Source: Paramacrobiotus richtersi (Eukaryota; Tardigrada; Eutardigrada; Parachela; Macrobiotidae). From it: 54,124 nt of DNA. Location of the stretch: assembly GCA_034698045.1 (NCBI GenBank), contig JAQGAU010000031.1:1-54124 (forward strand), in the 5' to 3' direction. How positions within the stretch are numbered: position 1 is the stretch's first letter; every line of letters starts with the position of its first letter. The notes beneath the pieces are model-generated. The model was not told the origin of the DNA. It saw only the letters and a list, made by a program, of their open reading frames with translations, and ran no database searches. Positions 35,175 through 45,636 of this stretch are shown in pieces. Made by a program: the position numbers and the translations under genes.

Positions 35175-35550
35175 CATTCGCCGTTTGCTCGTATAATCGG
35201 ATCACTTTTGACCTTGGTCCTTCCATGAGATGTGAATCTTAGCGTTAGTTTTTTTGTCGAATGTAAAACAAATCTCGACTGTTACTTTGTTTTTTTTCGC
35301 GAGAATATTTATATATAGGTTGTCAACTTTATTGCTTATTCGAATGTGTTATCCACACAGCGACTCAGTACGTTCTTACTTTATTTGTTTCGACTTTCCG
35401 GCGACGATGTAACGTAATTGAACATGGAGGTTCAAGGATACGTCTTGGAGAGAATATCGAAATTACGATGGCTATAAATTACGGAAATCGTCTTTGGTAC
35501 TACAGTCGGGGAAATTATTAGGAATAACCAAAGCAGCCAATGTTTCGGGT
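35175..35550 (+). pseudogene. TS5: orphan exon 1 with its promoter
   Basis: The upstream element is at 35175-35203. An exon 1-like sequence begins at ATG 35424 (MEVQGYVLERISKLRWL), but codon 18 is TAA (35475-35477), where relatives have TCA (Ser). The frame then continues as ITEIVFG and decays; no family-type donor is in place and no second exon follows before TS6 exon 1. It is a dead partial copy. The same segment is deleted from the next repeat unit (see 39260-39470). Confidence 0.8.
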
Positions 35551-36496
35551 GAGCCTACCGTTAGGTGTCTTTATCTAGTCTTATCTAGCAGATTACAGAA
35601 TTTACAGTAAACATATTTGCTACGAAAACTACACACTACAAAAAAAACTATTTGCTGTGGTCAGTTAATCTTAAGGGCTACAGTATTATGAACTTTTGAT
35701 GTTTAATACAGAAAACTTAAACACATGTACAGCGGTATTCGGAGGATATTTTTCACGTCATTACAACGCAATCATAACCTGCATTCCGTCTCAAATTTCA
35801 TAAATCCAGGCAGAATAACAATTCGAAGTTCGGTGAACAGCACTGACTGATGTAACAACTTTACGCCGTATACCTGCGGAAAGTGACAGCTTCCGCTAAC
35901 CGCTGCAACTACCGGTATCACAAGTACAATCAAGATGCACATAGTACCAAACTTTTATACGTATGTGTTCACTGTTAATAAATAGTTATGATGGTCAATC
36001 GTCTGCTACGTATACGGCATGACTCTCAAATTCGTACGGTATTTCTGAGAACGAACAGCTTACACTTGTTAGGTGCGTACTTATTACTACAGCTGAGTAT
36101 TTTTGCATTCCCCGAACGCAAGTCAATAAGCAATGCATCGTCTTACTCCATGAATTTTTTTTGAAAACAACTTCATACACCATACATGACTTGCTCCATA
36201 TACACGTATACCCCACCCAGTCACAGCGATCCAATAAAAAAGATGATTCCGCATGTTTTGGTATCTTGGTTCCGCTACGAAAACATCGATCGATAATCTA
36301 CCATTACGTATTTCACGTGGCTGGTAGCAGTAGGATGACAGAGTTCGCAGTCTAATAATATCTTCGTACTTGTACTTACAAAAATCTGCGGAACACCAAC
36401 GCCAATATTCAAAAATTGCCAACTTCCAACGTACGGTAGTTGTAATGTACAGACCACCGAATACATATTAATTATGCCCATTAATTTTGGTTTCCA

Positions 36497-36523
36497 CATT
36501 CGCCATTTGTGCGTAACCAGACC
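36497..36523 (+). promoter_or_regulatory. Conserved upstream element of the TS family (TS6)
   Basis: CATTCGCCATTTGTGCGTAA, then CCAGACC, 132 bases before the TS6 ATG. Confidence 0.5.
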
Positions 36524-36628
36524 AGCTAGTATATAGATTTTAGCATGTAATCTCGTCGATTGTGCAGCGGATAATTCGATTATTACTGGATTTATTTCCA
36601 CTTTCCGCTGGCTGCAATTATTCATACC

Positions 36629-37702
36629 ATGGAGGTTCAGGGCGACGTTTTGGAGGAAATATCCAAACTACGAAGCCTAGCAATTGTGGAAATCGTTCTT
36701 GGTGTTCTCGGGGCGATTGGAGTAATAGTTAGCTTTACGAGTAAGCTTGTGTAGAAGTATGTTAAAGCAGACATTGTCCAGACTCCGAGGCATGACATGT
36801 TCTGCCAGTAAAATCAATACTATTGTTGACTAATTTTAATGCCGTCGAAAGCACTTTATAATATTGTGGTAGCCGAATGAAGAAATTCTTCGGTCACTGC
36901 ACAGTGTTCGTGTATTTGTATGTAATCTGCATATAATCTAGTAGAAACATTAAGCTGAAATTGTCGAAAAAGCTGTTTGGTTTCTTAATTTCTGATGCCC
37001 ATATATACATATATATACACATATATATACATATATATTATTTCAAAGGTGGCCGGAGTGTTCGCATATATTATGTTGACTCTGGGCAACTGCGGCTGGG
37101 TGCGGGGAATCGCGGGACATCCCGCTGTAGAATGATAGACAGCGGGTTCAGTCATGTGTTTTACAGGAGGATATCACGGCGGTATCGGTTTTAACATCTG
37201 GAATCTGATCGTCACGGTCGTACTAATAGCTGCCGGTGCCCTCGGTGTCCACGCCGTCAAAAAGGTCCGCTCGCAGATCTGGAGCCCCAACCTCTTCCGC
37301 ATCTGCGGCATTCTCAACATTATTCTCTGTGTCATTTCCTGTCTGCACTTGTGTACCTTTGTGGTGATTAGTATTCTGCTGGCGGTGGGGGTCACCACCG
37401 CGGTGCCGCTCCTGGAGCCAATTGGGATCGTCGACCGCGAGGCGGAGAAGAAAGCCGGCACCGAAGTGAATGACCCCCTTTATGCAGGGTTTGCAATGAT
37501 CATGATTATTGTGGTGTTGGTCGTTGGCATCATCATCTGGTTCCTCATGATCGGTCTGACGGGTGGGGCGGCCAAGGTTGCCCGCCGGAATCAGGCGATC
37601 CTGACGGCCAGAGCGAATGGTGCGGTGGCCGGGTATCCGCTGCAACCACCGGGATATACGCAGTACTCGGCGGTCAAAACACAGGAGATGCATCCTGCAT
37701 AA
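36629..37702 (+). CDS. TS6: tetraspan family protein with PPGY tail
   Basis: Exons are 36629-36740 and 37167-37702 (phase 1), giving 215 residues. Exon 1: MEVQGDVLEEISKLRSLAIV with a first membrane segment. Exon 2 begins RGYHGGIGFNIWNL and has three more segments, the CGILNIILCVISCLHL signature, a charged loop (VDREAEKKAGTEVNDPLY) and a fourth segment of nearly pure Ile/Val. In the otherwise conserved ALTATAAKIARR the sequence is GLTGGAAKVARR, shared with TS7, its closest sister. The tail keeps PPGY (about 198-201) and YSAV. A (TA/CA)n microsatellite lies in the intron at about 36999-37045. A poly(A) signal is at 38843. Confidence 0.9.
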
Positions 37703-38848
37703 AACGGTAAACCGGATTTTTGTGGGATTTATTTATTTTGAAGTCTTTGAAATGATTTCTAGATAATATAACCATTTTTAGTATTTTAATCAATTTTACT
37801 ACTATTTAAACCATTTTTGAATTTCCGTGGATTTGTTAAGTGCGGATTTATTTGTTTTGGAAGTCTTCGTAATGTGGTATTCGTAGTTATGTAAACACGA
37901 TTTTTTATCTGACTTGTGAGTTCTTAGTTTATTTACTGTGGTACTTCAGCGCATTTCTCCATTAGCATACGCGTCATTGTACGGATAACGATCGTACAAT
38001 CCGCACTTATTAATGGAAAAAATAATGGTTTAACTGCAACGTATAACGTGTATTGTTTGCTGTCATCCCGTTTCCGTTACATTAATGTATTGTAGCTTGC
38101 TACTTACTGTACGTGTATTAATAAATTTGACCGTGTTTATTAATATTTATTATTACGAAGTTATTAATAAATTAATAATACGCATGTTCTTAACCTGCAG
38201 TTATATGCAAGATGTAAGCAGTTGTGTATGTCGGGAATTGATTTATGTATTGTTTAATTCATTATGTCGTAATTGAAAAATGTGATTATATCATTTCGTT
38301 GATTGTTTTGCTTTTCCCGACATAACAAAGTAACTGAACCGTAATTTACTGAACGTGCGTGATATTTTAATTAGTTTAACTTACAGGATGGCGTGTTCAG
38401 ATTCATGGAGTGAATGATGGATCAATTCGCACATGTTGACCAGATTCTGTGCCTTTATTGCGAAAATCTCTCCTTGGGAACTAAAAGAATTCCTGATAAA
38501 TTGTACATTTTTGATTTTATGTAATTTGATCTCTCATTTATATTCGACAAGTGGATTTTGTGCTCTTTCAGTCTTTGTTACGTGGTTTTGCACGGCGTCG
38601 ATTTCTGCTGTTAGTGCTGCATGCGGTATAGCTGTGAATCAGATTATGCATGGTTTCCGGTAGATTCTCGTCTGGCAGCAGATATCTTATCTTTCCATGA
38701 GGATGTTTGAAAACTGCTGGTTCGACTGCGTTGTTGTTATACAAATTGTTTTTTGTAGTATTTTGGTGATTATTGGATTGTTGTTTTTTAGTGTTTGTGG
38801 CCGTTTTCACCAACGTCTAGAGATTAACTGTCGTCTGTCTAAAATAAA
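37703..38848 (+). other. TS6 3' region with poly(A) signal
   Basis: This is non-coding and closely matched by the region after TS7 (41627-42577), including CCCGACATAACAAA and GAACCGTAATTTACTGAAC. AATAAA is at 38843-38848. Confidence 0.5.
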
Positions 38849-39259
38849 ATAATGCTTGCGATGGAAGTGGTAATTTATTGATCGAATGGTATTTACCGTT
38901 CATAATTAAGTAAACATATGCTCCCGTTCAGCATTTTTACTTGCAACAACTTGTGGAAATGGCCTGACGAATCGGACGCGTTACTAACTGCATAATAACT
39001 GTCTGCATTACATTAAATTTTTTCGTAAATACTGTATGTCAGATTATGAGTGCAGAGTAATATAAATGTACTACAGTACTTCAAGTACTTAATTCTGTTC
39101 GATAAATACTCGTTTTAACAGCTGTTCATATTTCATTTTTTATGAAGATTTTCTTTCTGCACTTCAGCCTGCTTCTTTGGCTTGTTAACATTGTCAAATA
39201 TTCGTCCTGAGTCCGCATCTTTGGGTCCGGTTCTCTCCGTCAAAACCGATCGACAATCC

Positions 39260-39470
39260 TAAATGGAGCTGGTTGGAGGATAACATATATTTCGCGGTCT
39301 GCTAACATTATTGTACAGTTGGTACTTACAAAATGCTGCGGAACAACAAAAAAACTGCCAACATAAAAAAAAGCTTATGCCGGGGCACAAAGCGTTAAAT
39401 TTTGCTTGCCATTTGCCGGATCACTTTGACCTTACTTGTTAGTCCTTCCAAGATGCACAATGTCATAGTA
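39260..39470 (+). other. Promoter remnant of the second TS5 copy
   Basis: The sequence matches the TS5 upstream region (TTGGTACTTACAAAATGCTGC, GGAACAAC, AAAGCTTATGCCGGGGC, ATTTTGCTTGCC, GCCGGATCACTTTGACCTT). Near 39453 it jumps to the equivalent of about 35935, skipping the exon 1 region. The duplicated unit therefore lost about 0.6-0.7 kb here. Confidence 0.55.
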
Positions 39471-39947
39471 CCAAAATTTTATACCAGTGTGTTAATATAT
39501 TTATATAGTCAAACGTCTACTACGGCATGACCTCAAATTCGTACGGTACTCCGGAGAACGAACAGCTAGTGCGTTTATTACCACAGCTGAATAGTTTTAA
39601 TTTGCATTCAGGAACGGAAGTTAATAAGCAATGCATCGTCTTGCTCCATATATTATACTCCCGTACCCAGTCATAGCGATCCAAATAAGAAAGAGGATTA
39701 AGCATCTTTTTGGTATCTTAATTCCGCTACGGAAAACATGGATCGATAATCAACCATTACGTATTTCACGTGGCTGGTAGCAGGATAACAGAGTTCGCAG
39801 TCTCTAATACCCTCGTAGTCTTGTTCTTACAAAAATTTCCGGAACACCAGCGCCATTCAAAAATTGCGAACTTCCAACGTTGTTGCAAGGTACAGACCAC
39901 CGCATGCATAATATATCTGTAATTATGCCCATTAATTTTGATTTCTA

Positions 39948-39976
39948 CATTCGCCATTTTGTGCGTGACCAGATCA
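39948..39976 (+). promoter_or_regulatory. Conserved upstream element of the TS family (TS7)
   Basis: CATTCGCCATTTTGTGCGTG then ACCAGATCA, 127 bases before the TS7 ATG. Confidence 0.5.
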
Positions 39977-40074
39977 ACTAGCATGTAGATTTTAGCATCT
40001 ACATGTAATCTACATGTAATCTCGTCGATCGTGCAGCGGATTTCGATTGTTACTGGATTGGACCATACCATACC

Positions 40075-41626
40075 ATGGAGGTTCAAGGCTACGTTTTAGA
40101 GGGAATATCCAAATTACGATGCCTATCAATTACGGAACTCGTTTTGGGTGTTCTCGGGGCGATTGGAATGATAGTTAACTTTACGAGTAAGCTTGTGTAG
40201 TACTATGTTAAAACAAACATTATTCGCTGCTTGGCATGTTCTGCCAATAAAATCAATACTATTATTGACTTTCAATGTCGTTGAAAAACAACAATTCGTT
40301 TTAATTCAACATGCAGAAGTAATTATAATTTGATAGAAAAATTAAGCCGAAATTTTCGAAAGAGTTGTTTTGGGGTTTCTGAATTGCTGATGACTATAGA
40401 TATGTGTATATTTGTATATTATTTTTTTTTGTATCGAATACGAGATGTAATGGTTCAAATCCATATTTATAGAATATTCTCTGCCGTGTCGTGTTGACAT
40501 ACATGGTATTTCAAAGGTGGTGATGCATGTTCGGAGTTTTCGCATATACGTCATGCATACATGCATGGGAGAGGACACTCATGGCCATCCTCTGGCTAAC
40601 TTAGTTTCTTGTGTAAACAAACGATCGTCGCTCAGTCCCCTTTTATGGCTTCTAGGACCCATAAGAGAGATTGCGATTTCGCATTCCTGCTCTCACAGAG
40701 AAACGTATCACACTCGTGCAATGGCTTCCAGTATGTCAGAAGAGCGAAAGATTTCCTCGCTTGTAGTGAATGAAACCTTGTCTTGCCTTGCTGGTCGTTT
40801 CTGTTACTCGTGGAAAACAATAAGCGCATTGTCCATAAAGGGTCCTAGAAAGCGAAGGGGACTGAGCGCTGCCGTTTTAATGGCTTTCTTGTCCGGCAAG
40901 TCCAGCAAGATTCGCGATAGAGAGCAGGGCAGAATGTCCCCACTGCATAGTTAGTATACTGTGATACATGTATACATGTATACATACACATGTATATGTT
41001 GACGCAGTGCAACTGCTGGGTGCGGGGAACCGCGGGACAACACGCTGCGTAATGATAAACATACAGCTGATTCTTTCATGTATTTTGTAGGAGGAACCCA
41101 CGGCGGTATCGGTGGAAGCATATGGAGTTTGATCGTCACGGTCTTACTAATAGCTGCCGGTGCCCTCGGTGTCCACGCCGTCAAAAAGGTCCGCTCGCAA
41201 ATCTGGGACCCCAACCTCTTCCGTATTTGCGGCATTCTCAACATCGTTCTCTGTGTCCTTTCCTGTCTGCAGTTACTTGTCTTTGCGGTGATTAGTATTC
41301 TGCTGGCGGTGGAGGTCACCACCGTGGTGCAGCTACTGGAGCAAGTTGGGATCGTCGACACCGAAGCGGATAAGAAAGCCGGTACGGACGTTAACGATGC
41401 CCTTTATGTAGGGTTTGCTCATATCACGATTATTGTGGTGTTGGTCGTTGGCATCATCGTCTGGATCCTAATGATCGGGCTAACGGGTGGGGCGGCCAGG
41501 ATTGCCCGCCGGAACCAGGCGATTCTCACGGCCAGAGCGAGGAATGCGGTGGCCGGGTATCCCTTGCAACCACCGGGATACACGCAGTACTCAGCGGTTA
41601 AAACACAGGAGATGCATCATGCCTAA
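40075..41626 (+). CDS. TS7: tetraspan family protein with PPGY tail
   Basis: Exons are 40075-40186 and 41091-41626 (phase 1), giving 215 residues, the same length as TS6 and its sister copy. MEVQGYVLEGISKLRCLSIT opens exon 1. Exon 2 has the four-segment plan minus the first, the CGILNIVLCVLSCLQL signature, a charged loop (VDTEADKKAGTDVNDALY) and the GLTGGAARIARR junction. The tail keeps PPGY and YSAV. The intron is 904 bases against 426 in TS6; the excess is an insertion at about 40555-40990 that contains an element with inverted ends. The gene looks intact. Confidence 0.9.
40629..40868. mobile_element. Short element with about 30-bp imperfect terminal inverted repeats
   Basis: CGCTCAGTCCCCTTTTATGG (start of 40629-40660) is repeated in reverse complement at 40840-40868, with GGGTCCTAGAA and AGGGGACTGAGCG shared. 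It sits inside the extra DNA of the TS7 intron, absent from the sister gene TS6. That fits a MITE-like non-autonomous DNA transposon, although no target-site duplication is evident at these ends and the true ends may lie outside (about 40555-40990). The 145-codon ORF over it (40517-40954) shows no family features. Confidence 0.55.
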
Positions 41627-42577
41627 TACGGTAAGCAGGGGTTTCGTCGGATTTATTTGTTTTAGAAGTCTCCGTAATGTAGCAGCTATATAAACACGAG
41701 TTTTAATCTGTGTATTTGATTTATTTGCATAAGAGTTTCTCCATTAATATTTGGATACGTTCGCGTTGTTGTACGGGCAGGATCGTACACGCCGTACTTA
41801 TAATACAGTGTAAAATAATCGTTAAACTGCAGCGTATTTTACTTGCTGTCATCCCACTTTATACTGCACGTGTATTAATGGATTTGACCTTTAAATAGAT
41901 GCATGTTTTTGACCTGCAGTGATGTATGCAAGACGTAAATCGGGACTTGGTTTATGTATAGCTTAACTCAATATGTCGCAACTGAAAAATGTAATTGTAT
42001 CATTTCGTTGATTGTTTTGGTTTTCCCGACATAACAAACTAATTGAACCGTAATTTACTGAACATGCGTGACATTTTAACCAGTTTAATTTACAGGATGA
42101 GGCGTTCACATTTGTGGAGCGAATAATGGAATAGTTCGCACATGTTAACCAGATTCTATGCCTTTACTGCGAAAATCTCTCCACTTGGGAAGTTAAAGAA
42201 CTCCTAATAACTTTTACATTTCTGATTTTATGAAATTTGATCTCTCATTTATATTCGACAAAGTGGATTTGGTGTTCTTTGAGTTTTTGTTATGTAGTTT
42301 TGTACGGCGTGGATTTCTTGGTTCGTACGTTACTAGTACTGCTATGCTGTAGTGTGAATCAGGTTATGGTTTCCGGTAGATTCTCGCGTCTGGCAACAGA
42401 TATTTTGTCTTTCCATGAGGATGTGTTGGAAACTGCTGGTTCGACTGCGTTGTTGTTACACAAATTGTTTTTTTGTAGTATTTTGTTAATTATTGGATTG
42501 GATTTTTATTAATGTTTGTGGCCGTTTTTACTAACGTCTAGATATTAACTATCGTCTGTACGTTAGCACAAAATAAA
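41627..42577 (+). other. TS7 3' region with poly(A) signal
   Basis: Non-coding copy of the TS6 3' block. AATAAA is at 42572-42577. No separate gene is seen from here to the TS8 upstream element. Confidence 0.5.
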
Positions 42578-43201
42578 ACAATGCTTGCGGTGGAAGTGCT
42601 ATTGAGCGAATGGTATTTACCGTTCACAATTTAAGTAAACATATGCTCCCGTTCAGCATTTTTACTTGCAACAACTAGTGGAAATGGCCTGACGAATCGG
42701 ACGCGTAATACTGCTTTACATTTTTCGTGTACGAGTGTATAGATACTGTGTGTCAAGTTATGAGTGCAGAGTAATATAAATATACTACTTCAGTTCGATA
42801 AACACTCGTTTTAGCAGCTGTTCATATTTCTTTTTAAAAAAGATTTTTTTTCTTCACTTCAGCCTGGCTCTTTGGCTTGTTAACGTTGTAAAATATTCGT
42901 TCGTCCGGAGTTTCCTAGTCGACTTTCTGATCATGCCGGACATCGTTAATTTCCCTACAAGTACTGATACAGTGTATGTACTATAAAAGTAAAATATGTG
43001 TCCTTTTACTTCCGTGACTGTTGAACTCATACGCTGTTCGCGAAACTATGATTGAAATAATCATGATAACACAGATCGTAATATACTTTAAACCTTGTAT
43101 TCACAAAATGCTGCGGAACAAATAACGTTACTCAAAACTGACAACGTCAAAGAAAAGCTTATGCCGGGGCGAAAAGCGTAAAATTTTGCTTACCGCGCAC
43201 G

Positions 43202-43229
43202 CATTCGTCATTTGCGTGTAACCAGATTA
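43202..43229 (+). promoter_or_regulatory. Conserved upstream element of the TS family (TS8)
   Basis: CATTCGTCATTTGCGTGTAA then CCAGATTA, 153 bases before the TS8 ATG. Confidence 0.5.
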
Positions 43230-43354
43230 CGTTGACTCTTCCAGAGACTGTGAATTTATGAATTTAACAGCTAGTTTTTTAGTGGACAGTTTTTTTAGTG
43301 CCGATTTCGATACTTTATTTGTTTGGACTTTCCGCTATGACTAAATATTCAAAC

Positions 43355-44216
43355 ATGGAGGTTCAGGGCCATGGCCATGTCTTGGAAGGGATACCAAAGC
43401 TACGATGCCTGTCAATTATTATGGAAATCGTCTTTGGCGCATTCGGGGCGATAGGAATACTGGCAAACTTTTCGGGTATAACCCTACTGTAAACGCAAAC
43501 ACTACTTGCCGAAATCAGCTAAAATCTGTAGTATAATATGATTTTAGTGTTATAGAAAACTGTTAATACTGCGGTATACGTATGTATTCGGATTTCGGAG
43601 GCAGTTTTTCACCTCATTACAAGTCATATAGTATATGTCTTATGTTAGTTAACCTCTTATACTGTAGGATCGTACGGCGACCGGGTTGGCGGTAACATCG
43701 GCATTCTCATCCTGACGGTCCTATTATTAGCGGCCGGCTCCCTCGGTGTCCACGCCGTCAAGAAGGCCCGCTCGCAAATTATTGACCCCAGGACCTTCCG
43801 CAGCTGCGGCATTCTTAACATCGTTGTCTCTATGCGTTGGAATTGTTTATATTTGTGTTGGCAGCCATTCTGCTGGCGGTGGGAGGTCCCACCGGACTGC
43901 AGTTGCTGGAGCACCTTGGGATGCAGATCACCTACGGGATGGCTGCGCAGGCCAATCGTTCGTCGAGTTTCTTTGGTGCGGACTTTCGATGGGCTGTTGG
44001 TGGCGTGCTGATTATGGTGCTAGTAGTTGTCATAATCATCTGGGTTTTAATTTCATGATCGCCCTGACGGCGACTGCGGCTAAGATTGCACGCCGGATCC
44101 GGAATCAGGCGATTATTATGGTCGGACCAAGTGGTGCGGCGGCCGGGTGTCTCCTGTCACCGCCGGGATACACGCAGTATTCGGCGGTTAAAACACAAGA
44201 GATGCACCATGCTTAA
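43355..44216 (+). pseudogene. TS8: tetraspan family pseudogene with two frameshifts
   Basis: Exon 1 is 43355-43475 and open (MEVQGHGHVLEGIPKLRCLS); its donor is GTATAA rather than GTAAG. Exon 2 starts at 43668 in the correct phase with SYGDRVGGNIGILILTVLLL. After CGILNIVV (about 43829) about 7 bases are missing relative to TS9. The frame then runs as LFIFVLAAILLAVGG...LQLLEHLGM until about 44052, where about 5 extra bases before ATGATCGCC shift it again. The last part (IALTATAAKIARR...PPGYTQYSAVK) is intact in the third frame, with a 6-base in-frame duplication after ARR (about 44096). Two independent indels make a sequencing error unlikely. Its 3' block also lacks a perfect AATAAA (ATATAAAATAA near 44898). 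Confidence 0.85.
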
Positions 44217-44583
44217 AATGGTAAGCTCTTCGGATGCTCTTTGTTCATACATCGGCGAAACAATATATCTGCAAAACAACGATTTCTGTATCCGAGTACG
44301 AGCTGTATATATATGGAATCTACTTACATCATATATACATCTTTCGTTGTAGCTGCATTGACATGCATTCCTGTACTGACAACGACAACATACTGCGCAC
44401 ATTACAATGGTTTATCGTATATGCCTGGTTTTCGTTGTCCATGCAGTTGCGTGAACTATAGGTTGTAAACAGGGACGAATTGCTTACACATTGATGGAGC
44501 GAATGTTGACCAGATTCTATGCCTTTACTGCGAAAATCTCTCCCTGGATCCCGGAAACTAAAAGAACTCGGTATATTAGTCTA

Positions 44584-44745
44584 CTAACCTTGTAGTCACA
44601 AAATGCTTACGTGTACCTCACGCATTCGTCATTTGCGTGTATAACCAGGTTACTTTGATCTTTCCAGAACCTGTAAATTTAACAGCTAGTTTTTTAGTGT
44701 AGATCTGGATACTTTATTGTTTGGACTTCCCTAGTTAATAACTCT
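44584..44745 (+). other. Promoter piece embedded in a 3' block
   Basis: The TS8 3' block is recognisable at 44490-44570 (GACCAGATTCTATGCC, AAAATCTCTCCC, AAAGAACTC) and again from 44746 (GTCTTTCCATGAGGATGT). Between them lies a copy of the TS upstream region, with the conserved element at 44623-44652, TTTCCAGA, AACAGCTAGTTTTTTAGTG and TACTTTATTGTTTGGACTT. No exon 1 follows. It replaces the roughly 200 bases found at this point after TS7. Confidence 0.6.
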
Positions 44746-45496
44746 TGTCTTTCCATGAGGATGTTAGGAATTTGCTGGTTCGTCTGCGTTGTTGTTAAAC
44801 TACTTGTTTTCTGTAGTATTTTTTTGTGGTTATCTTTCTATTAGTGTTGGTGGCCGTTCTTACTAACGTTTAAAGAATGACTGTCGCCTGTATCAAAATA
44901 TAAAATAATGTTTACGAGGCTTTATTGTTCGAATGGCATTCAGTATTTACATTTAGTAAACATGCGATCTCGTTCTGCATTACCTGTAATATATAGGCTG
45001 ACGAATATATAGCAAGCTGTTGTGGAGACCTTGAATTTTTCTTATATCAAGACATAATATTAATAATTATGAGTGTAGAATAATAGTACTATAATACTAT
45101 TTCATAGAATAGGAGTAGAATAAGTGTAGAATAATAATACTATTTTAGCTGGATAAAAAACTCGTTCGACAGCTATTCGTTTCCTTGTACGAATATTTCC
45201 TTACTTCTTCAGCTTGTGAAACATGCGTCAGAATGACATCATGAAACATTCGTTCGTTTGACGTTTGAAGTAGCCGACCTGCGTCACACATCGCGAATTC
45301 TCGTTACTGATAGAATAGTATATAGTGCATCACTGGTTGTGCATGTGGGCACGTGGCTGGTTACAGGATGACAAAGGTCATAGTCTACTAACCTTGTAAC
45401 AAATACGCTACGGAAAAGCAACGTCACCCGAAAAATTCCTAACACCAAAAACAAGCTTATGCCGGGTGCAAAAGCGTTCAATTTTGCTTATAACCA

Positions 45497-45524
45497 CATT
45501 CGCCATTTGCGCGTATCCAGATTA
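45497..45524 (+). promoter_or_regulatory. Conserved upstream element of the TS family (TS9)
   Basis: CATTCGCCATTTGCGCGTAT then CCAGATTA, 140 bases before the TS9 ATG. Confidence 0.5.
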
Positions 45525-45636
45525 CTTTACCTTCGTTTCTTCCAGGAGATGTGAATGTTACCGGTATAATTTTCTGGTCTAATCTCCGTTGTTAGCTTAT
45601 TTGTTTCGGCTTTCCGCTGACTATACGTATTTAAGT

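Noticed and set aside
36123-36625. Minus-strand ORFs upstream of TS6, with a similar one before TS7 (39766-40086)
   Set aside because: Their similarity follows from the duplicated promoter DNA. The frames diverge by indels between the two copies, unlike a conserved protein.
40440-40500. tRNA-like GGTTCAAATCC
   Set aside because: No acceptor stem or A-box lies at the correct distance, and the flanks are AT-rich repeats of the TS intron.
40517-40954. 145-codon ORF in the TS7 intron
   Set aside because: It lies on an inserted element with inverted ends, shows no transposase motif and has no related protein feature.
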